This document shows positions 7,024 to 14,059 of a stretch of DNA of 16,696 nt, in pieces; the first letter of the stretch is position 1; each line of letters opens with the position of its first letter. Under the pieces are notes generated by a model. The model was given only the letters and a program-made list of their open reading frames with translations. It made no database searches and had not been told where the DNA came from. Made by a program: the position numbers and the translations under genes. The stretch is from Bacteroidota bacterium (GTDB lineage Bacteria; Bacteroidota; Bacteroidia; Chitinophagales; Chitinophagaceae): NCBI GenBank assembly GCA_023430465.1, contig JAEZAM010000145.1, forward strand, positions 1 to 16,696, given 5' to 3'.

Positions 7024-7134
7024 GAATAATGTATAATATTGTCAAGGCGTCTACAGCGCTTCCTGTGTAAGACCAGACCATTGAATTTTATCTTGCGATC
7101 CTTCAACATATTTTGAAGCATTCGCTTTGAGTCT

Positions 7135-7244
7135 CGCTTTTGAAACTTCGGAACTTTCAGATGAGAACGAGATGATGAGTAGAATGCCCACGTTACGGCG
7201 TGGGCTCTCTTATTCGTTCTCAGGTTTCCGAGGCCGCAAAAGCG
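7135..7244 (+). ncRNA. Long near-continuous hairpin RNA, candidate 6S-type (6S-Flavo-like) RNA
   Basis: The segment folds end to end. CGCTTTTG (7135-7142) pairs with CAAAAGCG (7237-7244); CTTCGGAA (7146-7153) pairs with TTCCGAGG (7226-7233), one G-U; an 8-by-3 asymmetric internal loop follows; TGAGAACGA (7162-7170) pairs with TCGTTCTCA (7214-7222); ATGAG (7175-7179) pairs with CTTAT (7209-7213), one G-U; AGA (7181-7183) pairs with TCT (7206-7208); GCCCACG (7186-7192) pairs with CGTGGGC (7199-7205), closing a six-base TTACGG loop. The two G-U pairs exist only on the plus strand, since they would be A-C mismatches on the minus, so the plus strand is favoured. A single long hairpin of about 110 nt with an internal bubble is the shape of 6S RNA, and Bacteroidota have a described 6S-Flavo class. 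Family assignment is inference from shape and size. No strong promoter was found directly upstream. Confidence 0.5.
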
Positions 7245-7393
7245 ATAAGCAGGGTTCCACGCCGTTGCGTTGGTTCGCTGCCGGGCTGCAAAGCGCTTAA
7301 ACCCCGGAAATGAAAGTTCAATACAACCACAGGCAATTGCATCTCCTGCAGACGGTGATGGCGAAAAAGCCAAAGAATCCCGTTTAGATCAGC

Positions 7394-7424
7394 TTGTACT
7401 GGCTTCTGATCTTTTTTATTTTAC
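7394..7424 (+). promoter_or_regulatory. Possible promoter of the TlpA-like gene (TTG-N20-TATTTTAC)
   Basis: TTG at 7394-7396 lies 20 bases before TATTTTAC at 7417-7424, a partial match to TAnnTTTG. It would leave a 5' leader of about 35-40 nt before the ATG at 7468. Confidence 0.35.
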
Positions 7425-7467
7425 CATAGTTCCCTGTCTTTTTCTTCAAAGAAAAAAACCTGCAAAA

Positions 7468-8007
7468 ATGAAAAAATTTTGCCTGCTGACCTTATTATGC
7501 CCCTTACTCTCGCTGGCACAAACAGGCCCGCTAACTGTGGGGGATAGCCTGCCTCCAGGGGTGATTGCGCGCATACCAATAGGTGGTGCCCAGGCTGCGC
7601 CAGATGCCATCACCATACTTGATTTCTGGGCCTCCTGGTGTGGCAGTTGTTCCAAGGGGATCGCGAAACTGGACACGCTGGCGGGTGTGTTTGGAAACCA
7701 ATTGGATGTTGTACTTGTCAATTCCCATCATACGGGCGATGATCGCGACAAGGTTGAAAAATACAAGTCGTTCTATATAGGGAGATATGGCAGGCGGGTA
7801 CCATTTCCGATACTTCTTGCAGACAGCATATTCCTGGAATTATTTCCCCATAAATATATACCGCACTATGTCTGGCTGCAACATGGCAGAGTCCGGGCCA
7901 TCACTTCGTGGCGGGAGGTGAATCGGGAAAATATAGAAGCAGTTCTTCGCGATCCAACATTTCAGCTTCGGAATGTGGCGGCGGAGAGTACAGGATCGGC
8001 GCACTGA
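7468..8007 (+). CDS. TlpA-like exported thiol-disulfide oxidoreductase (thioredoxin fold)
   Basis: From the ATG at 7468 it is 179 aa with a signal peptide (MKKFCLLTLLCPLLSLAQ, cleavage near 17/18), then a thioredoxin fold. The active site is CGSC (C58, C61) within LDFWASWCGSC, and a likely cis-proline sits at P132 in KYIPHYVWL. Length and layout fit periplasmic TlpA/ResA-type proteins that reduce or isomerise disulfides. The frame is open upstream to 7270, but that part is not protein-like and the signal peptide fixes the start. It lies 155 bp upstream of SusC on the same strand. TlpA-like genes often accompany SusC/SusD pairs in Chitinophagaceae and Sphingobacteriaceae, so a shared role is likely, though a common transcript is not shown. 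The substrate is unknown; the Cys-pair exported protein at 12799-13134 is one possibility. Confidence 0.85.
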   Translation: MKKFCLLTLLCPLLSLAQTGPLTVGDSLPPGVIARIPIGGAQAAPDAITILDFWASWCGSCSKGIAKLDTLAGVFGNQLDVVLVNSHHTGDDRDKVEKYKSFYIGRYGRRVPFPILLADSIFLELFPHKYIPHYVWLQHGRVRAITSWREVNRENIEAVLRDPTFQLRNVAAESTGSAH

Positions 8008-8127
8008 CCGATCATTTTAATCAGCATGTGTTTCGTTAGGATAGTTAAGGCCTGGTTGTAGCTCCGTGCCCGGTTGTGGTGGGGTTAAGTGCTCTGTAGT
8101 AGTAAACATCTTCTCCTGCCCTGAAAG

Positions 8128-8142
8128 CAATTGAACCAATTG
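8128..8142. promoter_or_regulatory. Two CAATTG palindromes 9 bp apart before susC
   Basis: CAATTG occurs at 8128-8133 and 8137-8142 with AAC between, ending 20 bases before the SusC ATG at 8163. The pair may be a regulator site or a chance AT-rich repeat. No good promoter box was found in the 155-bp gap. Confidence 0.25.
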
Positions 8143-8162
8143 TCTATCCAAAATTAACTGTT

Positions 8163-11100
8163 ATGAAAATTTCACTTCTTCTCCTGGGGTTGTTTCTCTT
8201 TCCCGTTTTTGCAAAATGTCAGCCCGTGCCGCTCAACGGTACGGTAATGGATCCCCGAGGTCATCCGCTCGCAAACGTTACGGTCATGCTGATAAGAACG
8301 GGAGAGGTTGTCATCTCCGGGAAAACCGGCCAGTTTACATTCCCCGATGCCCGCGCTACTGACAGTGTGCGGGTATCGCTGGCGGGTTATATGTCACGTA
8401 CCGTCATCAATAATGAACGGGGACGGCTTGAGATCATCCTGGATCCCGATCACAAAGAGCTCCAGGAGGTTATTATCAACAGCGGATACCAGGAGATCCC
8501 AAGAGAGCGAGCTACGGGATCATTCAATCATATTGATGCGAAGCTGTTGAACGAACAGATATCCACTACGCTCCTTGATCGGCTTCCTGCTGTTGCGAAT
8601 GGACTAACCTTAGATCGGGTAACCGGGAGCCCCGGTTTTATCATTCGCGGACTAAGCACTGTGCGCGGTGTGCGCGATCCGCTGATCATTCTCAATAATT
8701 TTCCTTACGAAGGTGATCTCTCCAACATCAACCCCAATGATATTGAAAGCGTGACCATCCTCAAGGATGCCGCCGCCGCGTCGATCTGGGGCGCGAAAGC
8801 AGGTAATGGTGTCATCGTTATTAACACGAAACGCGGAGGTTTTAATCAACCCGTACGTGTTGAACTGAACACCGCTTTCGTATCCACAGCGGAACCTGAT
8901 CTGCATTATCTGCCTATGCTGGGCAGTCGTGACTACATTGATGTTGAGCGGTTTCTTTTTCAGCAACAACACGCATTCAGTGACACAGGTAACCTCAACC
9001 GGCCTGCATTTTCTCCTGTATATGAAATACTCTTCCGCGAGCGGCGTGGTGAAATCAGCCATGCCGAAGCCGAAGCCATGTTGCAGAAGATTGGCGAAAC
9101 TGATCTACGTGAAGAATATTTGAAACATGTATACCGCAAAGGCCTGACCCGTCAACATGCCCTGCAGGTGAGTGGCGGCAGCCAGCAAAACTCGTGGCGA
9201 TTCTTTGGCGGGTATGATAATAACACCAGCGGACTCGCCGATCATTACAGAAGAATCAATCTCCGCGCAGCAAATAATTTCAGGGTAAGTGACAGGTTTA
9301 CTATTCGTACAGATATCGTTTATACGCATTCCACGGCCGACCCGGGGTATGCCGCCTTCGGGTCAGCACCGGGAAATGGAAAAACTTATCCTATTTATAC
9401 TGCTCTAAAGAATGAGGATGGCAGCGATGCCAGAGTGCCGTACCAATACCGGTTAGGGTACATCGATACCGCAGGGCAGGGGAGGCTGCTTGACTGGAAT
9501 TATTATCCGCTGCGTGAAAAAGATGCTGTGATAGACAAAAGCACAACCCGCCACATGCTCGGCAATCTTGCTTTGGAATACAAGATTGCAGGTTTTCGTT
9601 TCAGCGGGCAATATCAGTATGAACGCCAGGTTGTAGACATGCCCACCCGCTATACACTTGAAAGTTATTACGCCCGCAACATGATCAACTTGTTCACCGA
9701 ACTGAATCCGGCAAGCCTGCGCCCTGTACACAATTTCCCGAAGGGAGAGATCATGCAGCTCTGGCAAGAAGCGATGCTGTCGCAAAACATCCGGGGACAG
9801 TTGGATTACAACCGCACCCACGGAAGACATATGATAACAGCATTGGCCGGGGCGGAGCAGCGCACCAACCGGCGGGATTATCTTACGCAGGAATATCTCG
9901 GCTTTGATCCGGAAACATACCTCGATGTGATTGTAGATGAAACCAGCTTTTACCCAACCTTTGTCTCTGGTGAGTATTCAAATATCATGACGCAGCACTC
10001 GGTGGGACTTTTGCGAAATAACTTCATATCATATTTTGCCAATGCTGCATACAACTATGATAAACGTTATGGGGTCAGCATCAGCGGAAGAAGAGATGCG
10101 TCGAATATGTTCGGGTTGAAAACAAATGATAAATGGACGCCATTATGGTCAGCAGGTGCAAGCTGGGAAATATCAAACGAAAAATTTTATACTATCTCCT
10201 GGTTGCCCTACCTGCGCTGGAGAGGGACAATTGGTTATAGTGGCAACACTGATCCATCCCGCGCGGCGGTTACCACCTTCTCCTTTGCCCCTTCTTCCAT
10301 CGTACCGTCCCTGCATGCCACAATGACCCAGGCGGGTAATCCGGAACTTCGCTGGGAGCGTGTAAAGATGCTAAACCTCGCGCTGGATTTTGGTATTCCC
10401 GGCAATCGCCTGCAGGGCAGTGTTGAATATTTTCAAAAACATGCCTCAGATCTGTTTGGCCCGGCGCAAGTGGATTATACAGGTGGTGTTGGTGCAACCA
10501 TAACAAAGAACGTAGGTAAGATGGAGGTGAAGGGACTGGACCTCGAGTTGCATAGCCTGAATACAACTGGAATTGTTGCATGGTCAACGGACCTGAACCT
10601 GAATTTCAACCGGGACAGATTGACGGAATATTACAAAGCATCAACCCAGGGCCAGGTTACCACAACGTTCCCTCGGCAATCCGGTGTAAAGGGTAAGCCG
10701 GTTTACAGTATGTACTCCTATCCTTTTGCAGGTTTGGATCCGCTTACCGGCGATCCGCAGGGGGTTATTGACGGTGTTGTCAGCAAAGATTATATACGAT
10801 TGCTGGTACTACCGCAGGATCAACTTGTCTATCACGGTCCCGCGCTCCCCACAGTTTCCGGTTCAATAGGAAATGCTATTTCTTATAAGGGATTTCGACT
10901 GGCTGTAAGATTGCTGGGCAAGTTTGGTCATTATTTTCGCCGGCCGACAATCAACTACGTTGATTTATATGGTCGCGCGATTACGCATACGGACTATCTT
11001 CTCCGCTGGCAGCAACCGGGTGACGAGGCATTCACCAACATTCCATCCCGCATCTACCCTGGTAATGCAAGACGAGACGGATTTTACAACAGCAGCTCTG

Positions 11101-11330
11101 CAACGATAGAAAGGGCTGATCATATCCGTCTTCAGTATATCAATCTTACCTATCAGTGGATGCCTTCAAAACGCCGACACAAGATCATCCAGGAGATGCA
11201 GGTTTCTGTGAATGCGAACAACCTCGGGCTTCTATGGACGGCAACGAAAACAAACATAGACCCTGATTTTGCCATTAATTCTATTCCGGATTCACGCTCA
11301 TTTGCCTTCAGTCTGAAAGCCATTTTTTAA
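8163..11330 (+). CDS. SusC/RagA-family TonB-dependent outer-membrane transporter
   Basis: The 1055-aa protein has a signal peptide (about residues 1-19), a carboxypeptidase-regulatory-like beta domain (about 22-95, LNGTVMDPRGHPLANVTVML), then the TonB plug (about 105-228). The plug carries the SusC/RagA signature NPNDIESVTILKDAAAASIW followed by GNGVIVINTKRGG (about 190-226). The rest is the 22-strand barrel with aromatic strand ends, closing with FAFSLKAIF. There is no N-terminal STN domain, so it is not the type that signals through an anti-sigma factor, and no ECF sigma or anti-sigma gene is nearby. The usual LIVIDG-type motif before the signature reads LIILNNFPYEGD here, a mild departure. 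It pairs with SusD 14 bp downstream to take up an oligomer across the outer membrane using TonB energy. The substrate, glycan or peptide, cannot be told: no glycoside hydrolase or peptidase is in the window. Confidence 0.95.
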   Translation: MKISLLLLGLFLFPVFAKCQPVPLNGTVMDPRGHPLANVTVMLIRTGEVVISGKTGQFTFPDARATDSVRVSLAGYMSRTVINNERGRLEIILDPDHKELQEVIINSGYQEIPRERATGSFNHIDAKLLNEQISTTLLDRLPAVANGLTLDRVTGSPGFIIRGLSTVRGVRDPLIILNNFPYEGDLSNINPNDIESVTILKDAAAASIWGAKAGNGVIVINTKRGGFNQPVRVELNTAFVSTAEPDLHYLPMLGSRDYIDVERFLFQQQHAFSDTGNLNRPAFSPVYEILFRERRGEISHAEAEAMLQKIGETDLREEYLKHVYRKGLTRQHALQVSGGSQQNSWRFFGGYDNNTSGLADHYRRINLRAANNFRVSDRFTIRTDIVYTHSTADPGYAAFGSAPGNGKTYPIYTALKNEDGSDARVPYQYRLGYIDTAGQGRLLDWNYYPLREKDAVIDKSTTRHMLGNLALEYKIAGFRFSGQYQYERQVVDMPTRYTLESYYARNMINLFTELNPASLRPVHNFPKGEIMQLWQEAMLSQNIRGQLDYNRTHGRHMITALAGAEQRTNRRDYLTQEYLGFDPETYLDVIVDETSFYPTFVSGEYSNIMTQHSVGLLRNNFISYFANAAYNYDKRYGVSISGRRDASNMFGLKTNDKWTPLWSAGASWEISNEKFYTISWLPYLRWRGTIGYSGNTDPSRAAVTTFSFAPSSIVPSLHATMTQAGNPELRWERVKMLNLALDFGIPGNRLQGSVEYFQKHASDLFGPAQVDYTGGVGATITKNVGKMEVKGLDLELHSLNTTGIVAWSTDLNLNFNRDRLTEYYKASTQGQVTTTFPRQSGVKGKPVYSMYSYPFAGLDPLTGDPQGVIDGVVSKDYIRLLVLPQDQLVYHGPALPTVSGSIGNAISYKGFRLAVRLLGKFGHYFRRPTINYVDLYGRAITHTDYLLRWQQPGDEAFTNIPSRIYPGNARRDGFYNSSSATIERADHIRLQYINLTYQWMPSKRRHKIIQEMQVSVNANNLGLLWTATKTNIDPDFAINSIPDSRSFAFSLKAIF

Positions 11331-11344
11331 TAAAAATACATGTA

Positions 11345-12694
11345 ATGAAACCATATAAGATTTTACTGCCCGCGATTATAACTATCGCCCTGGCAGCATG
11401 TTCCAAAGTACTGGATGAGAAATCAGATCAGAGCCTCGTCGTTCCGACCCGGATCGCTGAATTCCAGGCGATATTTGATTATCCCCAGCACAACCGCGGT
11501 GGGATAGCTGAACCAGATCAGAGTACCGACAACTTCTGGCTGCGCGATATCGACTTTAATATAATCGATGAGTATGATCGTAACCTGTACAAATGGAACG
11601 CCGGTTACCACATACCTCCCGATTTTAATTGCTGGCAACGTTCGTATAAAGTCGTGTATCTGTCCAACCTCGTGATAGAAGGACTGGCAGAGATACCAGT
11701 TAACGACGCCAATCGTGAAAATTGGAATGATGTCATGGGCCAGGCGTTGTTTCACCGTGGACGGACGTTTTATATGCTGACCACCGTGTTCGGACTCCAA
11801 TATGATGCAGCAACCGCAGATGAACTCATGGGCATACCAATACGGTTAAATTCCAATTTCAACGAACCTTCGTCACGTGCCACCCTGGAAGCGAGCTATG
11901 CCCAGGTGCTGCAGGATATAAAAGCTTCAGTGCGCCTGCTACCCGTTGAAACTATACATAAAATACGGCCATCCAAACCGGCTGCTTATGCGTTGCTGGC
12001 CCGAATCTACCTGACGATGAAAGACTACACAAAGGCTGGTCTGTATGCTGATTCCTCTCTGCAATTACACAGTGAGCTGATCAATTTCAATACGCTGAAC
12101 CCTGCTGCCAATCAGCCGATGACTAAATATTCAAAGGAGGAAATTTATCATTCCAATGCCACCTTGCGGGCACTGGCCAGCCCCACCTATGCGCGCGTCG
12201 ATTCCAACCTGTACCGGTCCTATGCTGTTGATGACCTCCGGAAAACAATTTATTTCAGAAGTAATACGGATGGAACTTTTCGATTCAAAGGCAGTTACGA
12301 GCCTTCGTCACAATATTTTGATGGACTTGCAACAGACGAAGTACTGCTGATCCGTGCGGAGTGCCGCGCGAGACAGAACGATGTAGCGGGAGCAATGGAA
12401 GACCTCAACACCCTGCTGGTAACAAGGTGGAAAACGGGTACTTTCGTGCCGTTCACCGCAGGCAGCGGCCAGGAGGCTTTATCAATCATACTTACGGAAC
12501 GGCGAAAAGAACTGATCAACCGGACGCTGCGCTGGACAGATATTAAACGACTGAATAGCGAGGGGGCGAACATTGTACTGAAGCATATAGTGGCGGGAGT
12601 GGAGTATACCTTACCGCCTAATGATCTTCGCTATGCCGCACCCATCCCCGAAGACCTGATTCAGCTAACAGGTCTGCCGCAAAATCCAAGATAA
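11345..12694 (+). CDS. SusD/RagB-family surface lipoprotein
   Basis: The 449-aa protein has a lipoprotein signal with lipobox LAAC, lipidated C19, followed by SKVLDEK, whose acidic/basic residues suit surface export. Features of the family are helices with TPR-like repeats (AYALLARIYLTMKDYTKAG, 214-232) and the C-terminal part DEVLLIRAECRARQ (331-344) and ILTERRKELINRTLRWTDIK (382-401). At 449 aa it is shorter than many SusD proteins (often 500 or more), a size seen with peptide-type or compact SusCD pairs. It lies 14 bp after susC, certainly in one operon, and caps the barrel to bind substrate. The minus-strand frame at 11423-11800 is a shadow. Confidence 0.94.
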   Translation: MKPYKILLPAIITIALAACSKVLDEKSDQSLVVPTRIAEFQAIFDYPQHNRGGIAEPDQSTDNFWLRDIDFNIIDEYDRNLYKWNAGYHIPPDFNCWQRSYKVVYLSNLVIEGLAEIPVNDANRENWNDVMGQALFHRGRTFYMLTTVFGLQYDAATADELMGIPIRLNSNFNEPSSRATLEASYAQVLQDIKASVRLLPVETIHKIRPSKPAAYALLARIYLTMKDYTKAGLYADSSLQLHSELINFNTLNPAANQPMTKYSKEEIYHSNATLRALASPTYARVDSNLYRSYAVDDLRKTIYFRSNTDGTFRFKGSYEPSSQYFDGLATDEVLLIRAECRARQNDVAGAMEDLNTLLVTRWKTGTFVPFTAGSGQEALSIILTERRKELINRTLRWTDIKRLNSEGANIVLKHIVAGVEYTLPPNDLRYAAPIPEDLIQLTGLPQNPR

Positions 12695-12757
12695 AAGAGT
12701 AGCAAATGCGGTAGTTAATTTGAGGGAGTAGATCCGCAATCTTTACTGAGGAAAATA

Positions 12758-12793
12758 ATAGAGGCTGTTTCTGCTTTCAGGAACAGCCTCTAT
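12758..12793 (-). terminator. Strong stem-loop terminator between SusD and the convergent small gene
   Basis: A 16-bp stem with one G-U pair (12758-12773 with 12778-12793) and a CTTT loop. On the minus strand it is followed by TTATTTTCC, so it ends transcription of the small exported protein gene, whose stop is five bases away. On the plus strand it may also block read-through from susD, but there is no T run on that side. Confidence 0.8.
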
Positions 12794-12798
12794 AGAGA

Positions 12799-13134
12799 CT
12801 ACTGGATAGCTCTGCGTGAGATTGCTGCTTCCTTGACTTCTTCGACATTATCGAAAGATTCCAGGTAATCCTCCAACGCTTGTGAGGCAGGGAGGTTGCT
12901 TGTAACCTGGATCACACATGGCAATTGCTCAAGTCCCTCACATGCAGGCGGGGTGCCCGTAATCAATTCGAATTGGCTGGGAGTCATCGCGTCATTCAGG
13001 TCCTGGCTTTTGAAACGGAATTGGTAAGTGGCCCAGGCCTTTGCTGAGTTGCTTTCTGAATCGGTTTTCCGTCCAAATGCGAAGATGCCGACCGTCATTA
13101 CCACAGCAACGGTGGCCAAAATGATTTTTTTCAT
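12799..13134 (-). CDS. Small exported protein with a cysteine pair (111 aa)
   Basis: From the ATG at 13134 (MKKIILATVAVVMTVGIFAF) it has a clear signal peptide of about 20 residues, then a hydrophilic part with ATYQFRFKSQ, ELITGTPPACEGLEQLPCVI and an acidic C terminus. The only two cysteines, C65 and C73, lie eight apart in C-x7-C. The track start seven codons further upstream is less likely because the MKK start gives a normal signal peptide. I recognise the general layout from Chitinophagaceae and Sphingobacteriaceae: small secreted proteins with a signal peptide, a Y.L..G.P.C.G....C.I core and no known function, possibly the family called DUF6520 (unsure). It lies convergent to susD, separated by the terminator at 12758-12793. 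A TlpA-like gene in the same cluster could act on its cysteines, but that is inference. Confidence 0.75.
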   Translation of the reverse strand: MKKIILATVAVVMTVGIFAFGRKTDSESNSAKAWATYQFRFKSQDLNDAMTPSQFELITGTPPACEGLEQLPCVIQVTSNLPASQALEDYLESFDNVEEVKEAAISRRAIQ

Positions 13135-13321
13135 AATTGTGGATGCTTTTCTCATTGGAAAAACAACAAAAGGTTTACATGATGATGAAATCGTTCTTTA
13201 TCCCCGTCATCTCCCGGCCGGTAAAACAACGGTGATGTGATCGAATGCACCAGCAAGGTAGCATCCCACACCGCCGGCAGCACTCGTGCCAGTACGGATA
13301 TTTCATGCGGCTGCCACGGTA

Positions 13322-13366
13322 TTTAAAACAAGAAAGCCTCCCGATCGGAGGCTTTCTTGTTTTAAA
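13322..13366. terminator. Perfect 20-bp stem terminator, bidirectional
   Basis: A 20-bp perfect stem (13322-13341 with 13347-13366) with a five-base loop CGATC. A GC-rich core, GCCTCC/GGAGGC, is flanked by A-rich and T-rich arms, so both strands end in a T run. For the minus strand it lies just after the response regulator and the possible 35-codon ORF; no plus-strand gene ends into it. Confidence 0.88.
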
Positions 13367-13372
13367 AAGATA

Positions 13373-13480
13373 TTATTTATTCGGCAGGCGAACCGGTAAC
13401 AACTGCCGGCCGATCATTCCCCGAAGGCAACTGATGCTTAGTGGCAGGTCGCAGATAAACTGAATTAAGATTGGTAACAT
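13373..13480 (-). CDS. Possible 35-aa small ORF or structured RNA tail
   Basis: ATG at 13480 to TAA at 13373, 35 codons, starting nine bases after the response regulator stop and ending six bases before the terminator stem. The peptide begins MLPILIQFICDLPLSISC and ends LLPVRLPNK, hydrophobic at first and then basic. The tight fit between stop and terminator suggests transcription as part of the response regulator unit. Low certainty that it is translated; the same DNA also has short stems (GGCAG/CTGCC) and could be RNA only. Confidence 0.25.
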   Translation of the reverse strand: MLPILIQFICDLPLSISCLRGMIGRQLLPVRLPNK

Positions 13481-13489
13481 AGGTAAAGT

Positions 13490-13885
13490 TTATGATGAAT
13501 AGCTTTCTGCTTCTTCGCTGGTTTTTTTCTTATCTCCGGCGAGCAACCCCAGTTCCAGCACCTGCTGGTAGTTAAACGGTTTTGGGAGAAATAATGTCGC
13601 GCCTTTCGCCAGGGCCTGTTGTTCGAAAACCCTGCTCATGCTGTTGCTGGTTACCAGGACGTTGATCGTTTGATCGATCTGATGAATGGTTGCGATAAAG
13701 TCCAATGCCGCGCCATCCGCCACGTGATGATCCAGCAGTACTGTTCGCACTTTGGTACCACGGATATACTGTTCTGCCTCGGTTAAACTGGGGGTGGAGC
13801 TAATGTTCAGTTGGTAAGGCTCCAGTATCTGAGTGATCAGGTAACAGAGGTCAGTATCGTCATCTATGATGAGTAAATCGGTCAT
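13490..13885 (-). CDS. Single-domain (CheY-like) response regulator
   Basis: The 131-aa protein is a receiver domain only (residues 3-115) with acidic residues D8/D9/D10, phospho-acceptor D52 in TVLLDHHVADG, T79 in VLVTSN and K102 in LPKPF. It ends with a short polar tail (KKKTSEEAESYSS) and has no output domain. All residues for phosphorylation are present. Such single-domain regulators act through protein contacts or in phosphorelays, and no histidine kinase is adjacent, so its partner is elsewhere. A TATTTTTC box (minus strand, 13895-13888), resembling a -7 element, lies two bases before the ATG. It is divergent from the potassium channel gene with 174 bp between the starts. Confidence 0.88.
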   Translation of the reverse strand: MTDLLIIDDDTDLCYLITQILEPYQLNISSTPSLTEAEQYIRGTKVRTVLLDHHVADGAALDFIATIHQIDQTINVLVTSNSMSRVFEQQALAKGATLFLPKPFNYQQVLELGLLAGDKKKTSEEAESYSS

Positions 13886-14025
13886 GGGAAAAATAGGGTG
13901 TAAAGGAACGACTGCGGGAGTTCGCAGAAAATAGTCAAACCTTCCGATCTGCTGTCATTGCTTCCACGAAGGGATGTAGGTAAAATTCTACAGCATCCGC
14001 AAATGGGACTGTTAAGCCGTTCCTG

Positions 14026-14055
14026 TTGAAGGATTGGGCTTATTGCATAAGTTTG
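14026..14055 (+). promoter_or_regulatory. Bacteroidota-type promoter for the channel gene (TTG-N19-TAAGTTTG)
   Basis: TTG at 14026-14028 lies 19 bases before TAAGTTTG at 14048-14055, an exact TAnnTTTG match. The ATG at 14060 is only four bases after the box, so the mRNA probably has no or almost no leader. Confidence 0.65.
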
Positions 14056-14059
14056 TGCA

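Larger units (their letters stand above)
6963..7467. other. Noncoding 505-nt stretch between HTH gene and tlpA-like gene
   Basis: No supported protein gene. It contains the HTH operator (7000-7023), the 110-nt RNA hairpin (7135-7244) and a promoter-like pair for the TlpA-like gene (7394-7424). The part from 7245 to 7390 holds a weak CCGGG/CCCGG stem (around 7272-7308) and otherwise nothing I recognise. Open frames across this stretch on both strands are low-quality extensions of the flanking genes. Confidence 0.6.
13135..13489. other. 355-nt stretch between two minus-strand genes
   Basis: It carries the upstream region of the small exported protein gene (13135-13321), in which I see GC-rich short stems such as GGCAGC/GCTGCC but no good promoter box, then the strong terminator (13322-13366) and a possible 35-codon ORF (13373-13480). 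Plus-strand frames here cross the terminator and are not credible. Confidence 0.5.

Noticed and set aside
6963..7373. Upstream extension of the minus-strand HTH gene to 7373 or to the ATG at 7004
   Set aside because: The extension crosses the likely promoter/operator and the complement of the RNA hairpin, and its translation is not protein-like; the GTG at 6962 fits the domain start.
7439..7456. TTTTTCTT-CA-AAGAAAAA inverted repeat before the TlpA-like gene
   Set aside because: The two-base loop and pure A/T arms make a poor hairpin; likely chance in an A/T-rich leader.
7270..7467. Upstream extension of the TlpA-like gene
   Set aside because: The added residues are low quality and would bury the signal peptide that starts at the ATG at 7468.
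13245..13463. 72-codon plus-strand frame
   Set aside because: Runs straight through the 20-bp perfect terminator stem, so it is not a credible gene.
13912..13927. CTGCG-GGAGTT-CGCAG stem between the divergent response regulator and channel genes
   Set aside because: Only five base pairs and no T run or clear partner; not enough to call a feature.
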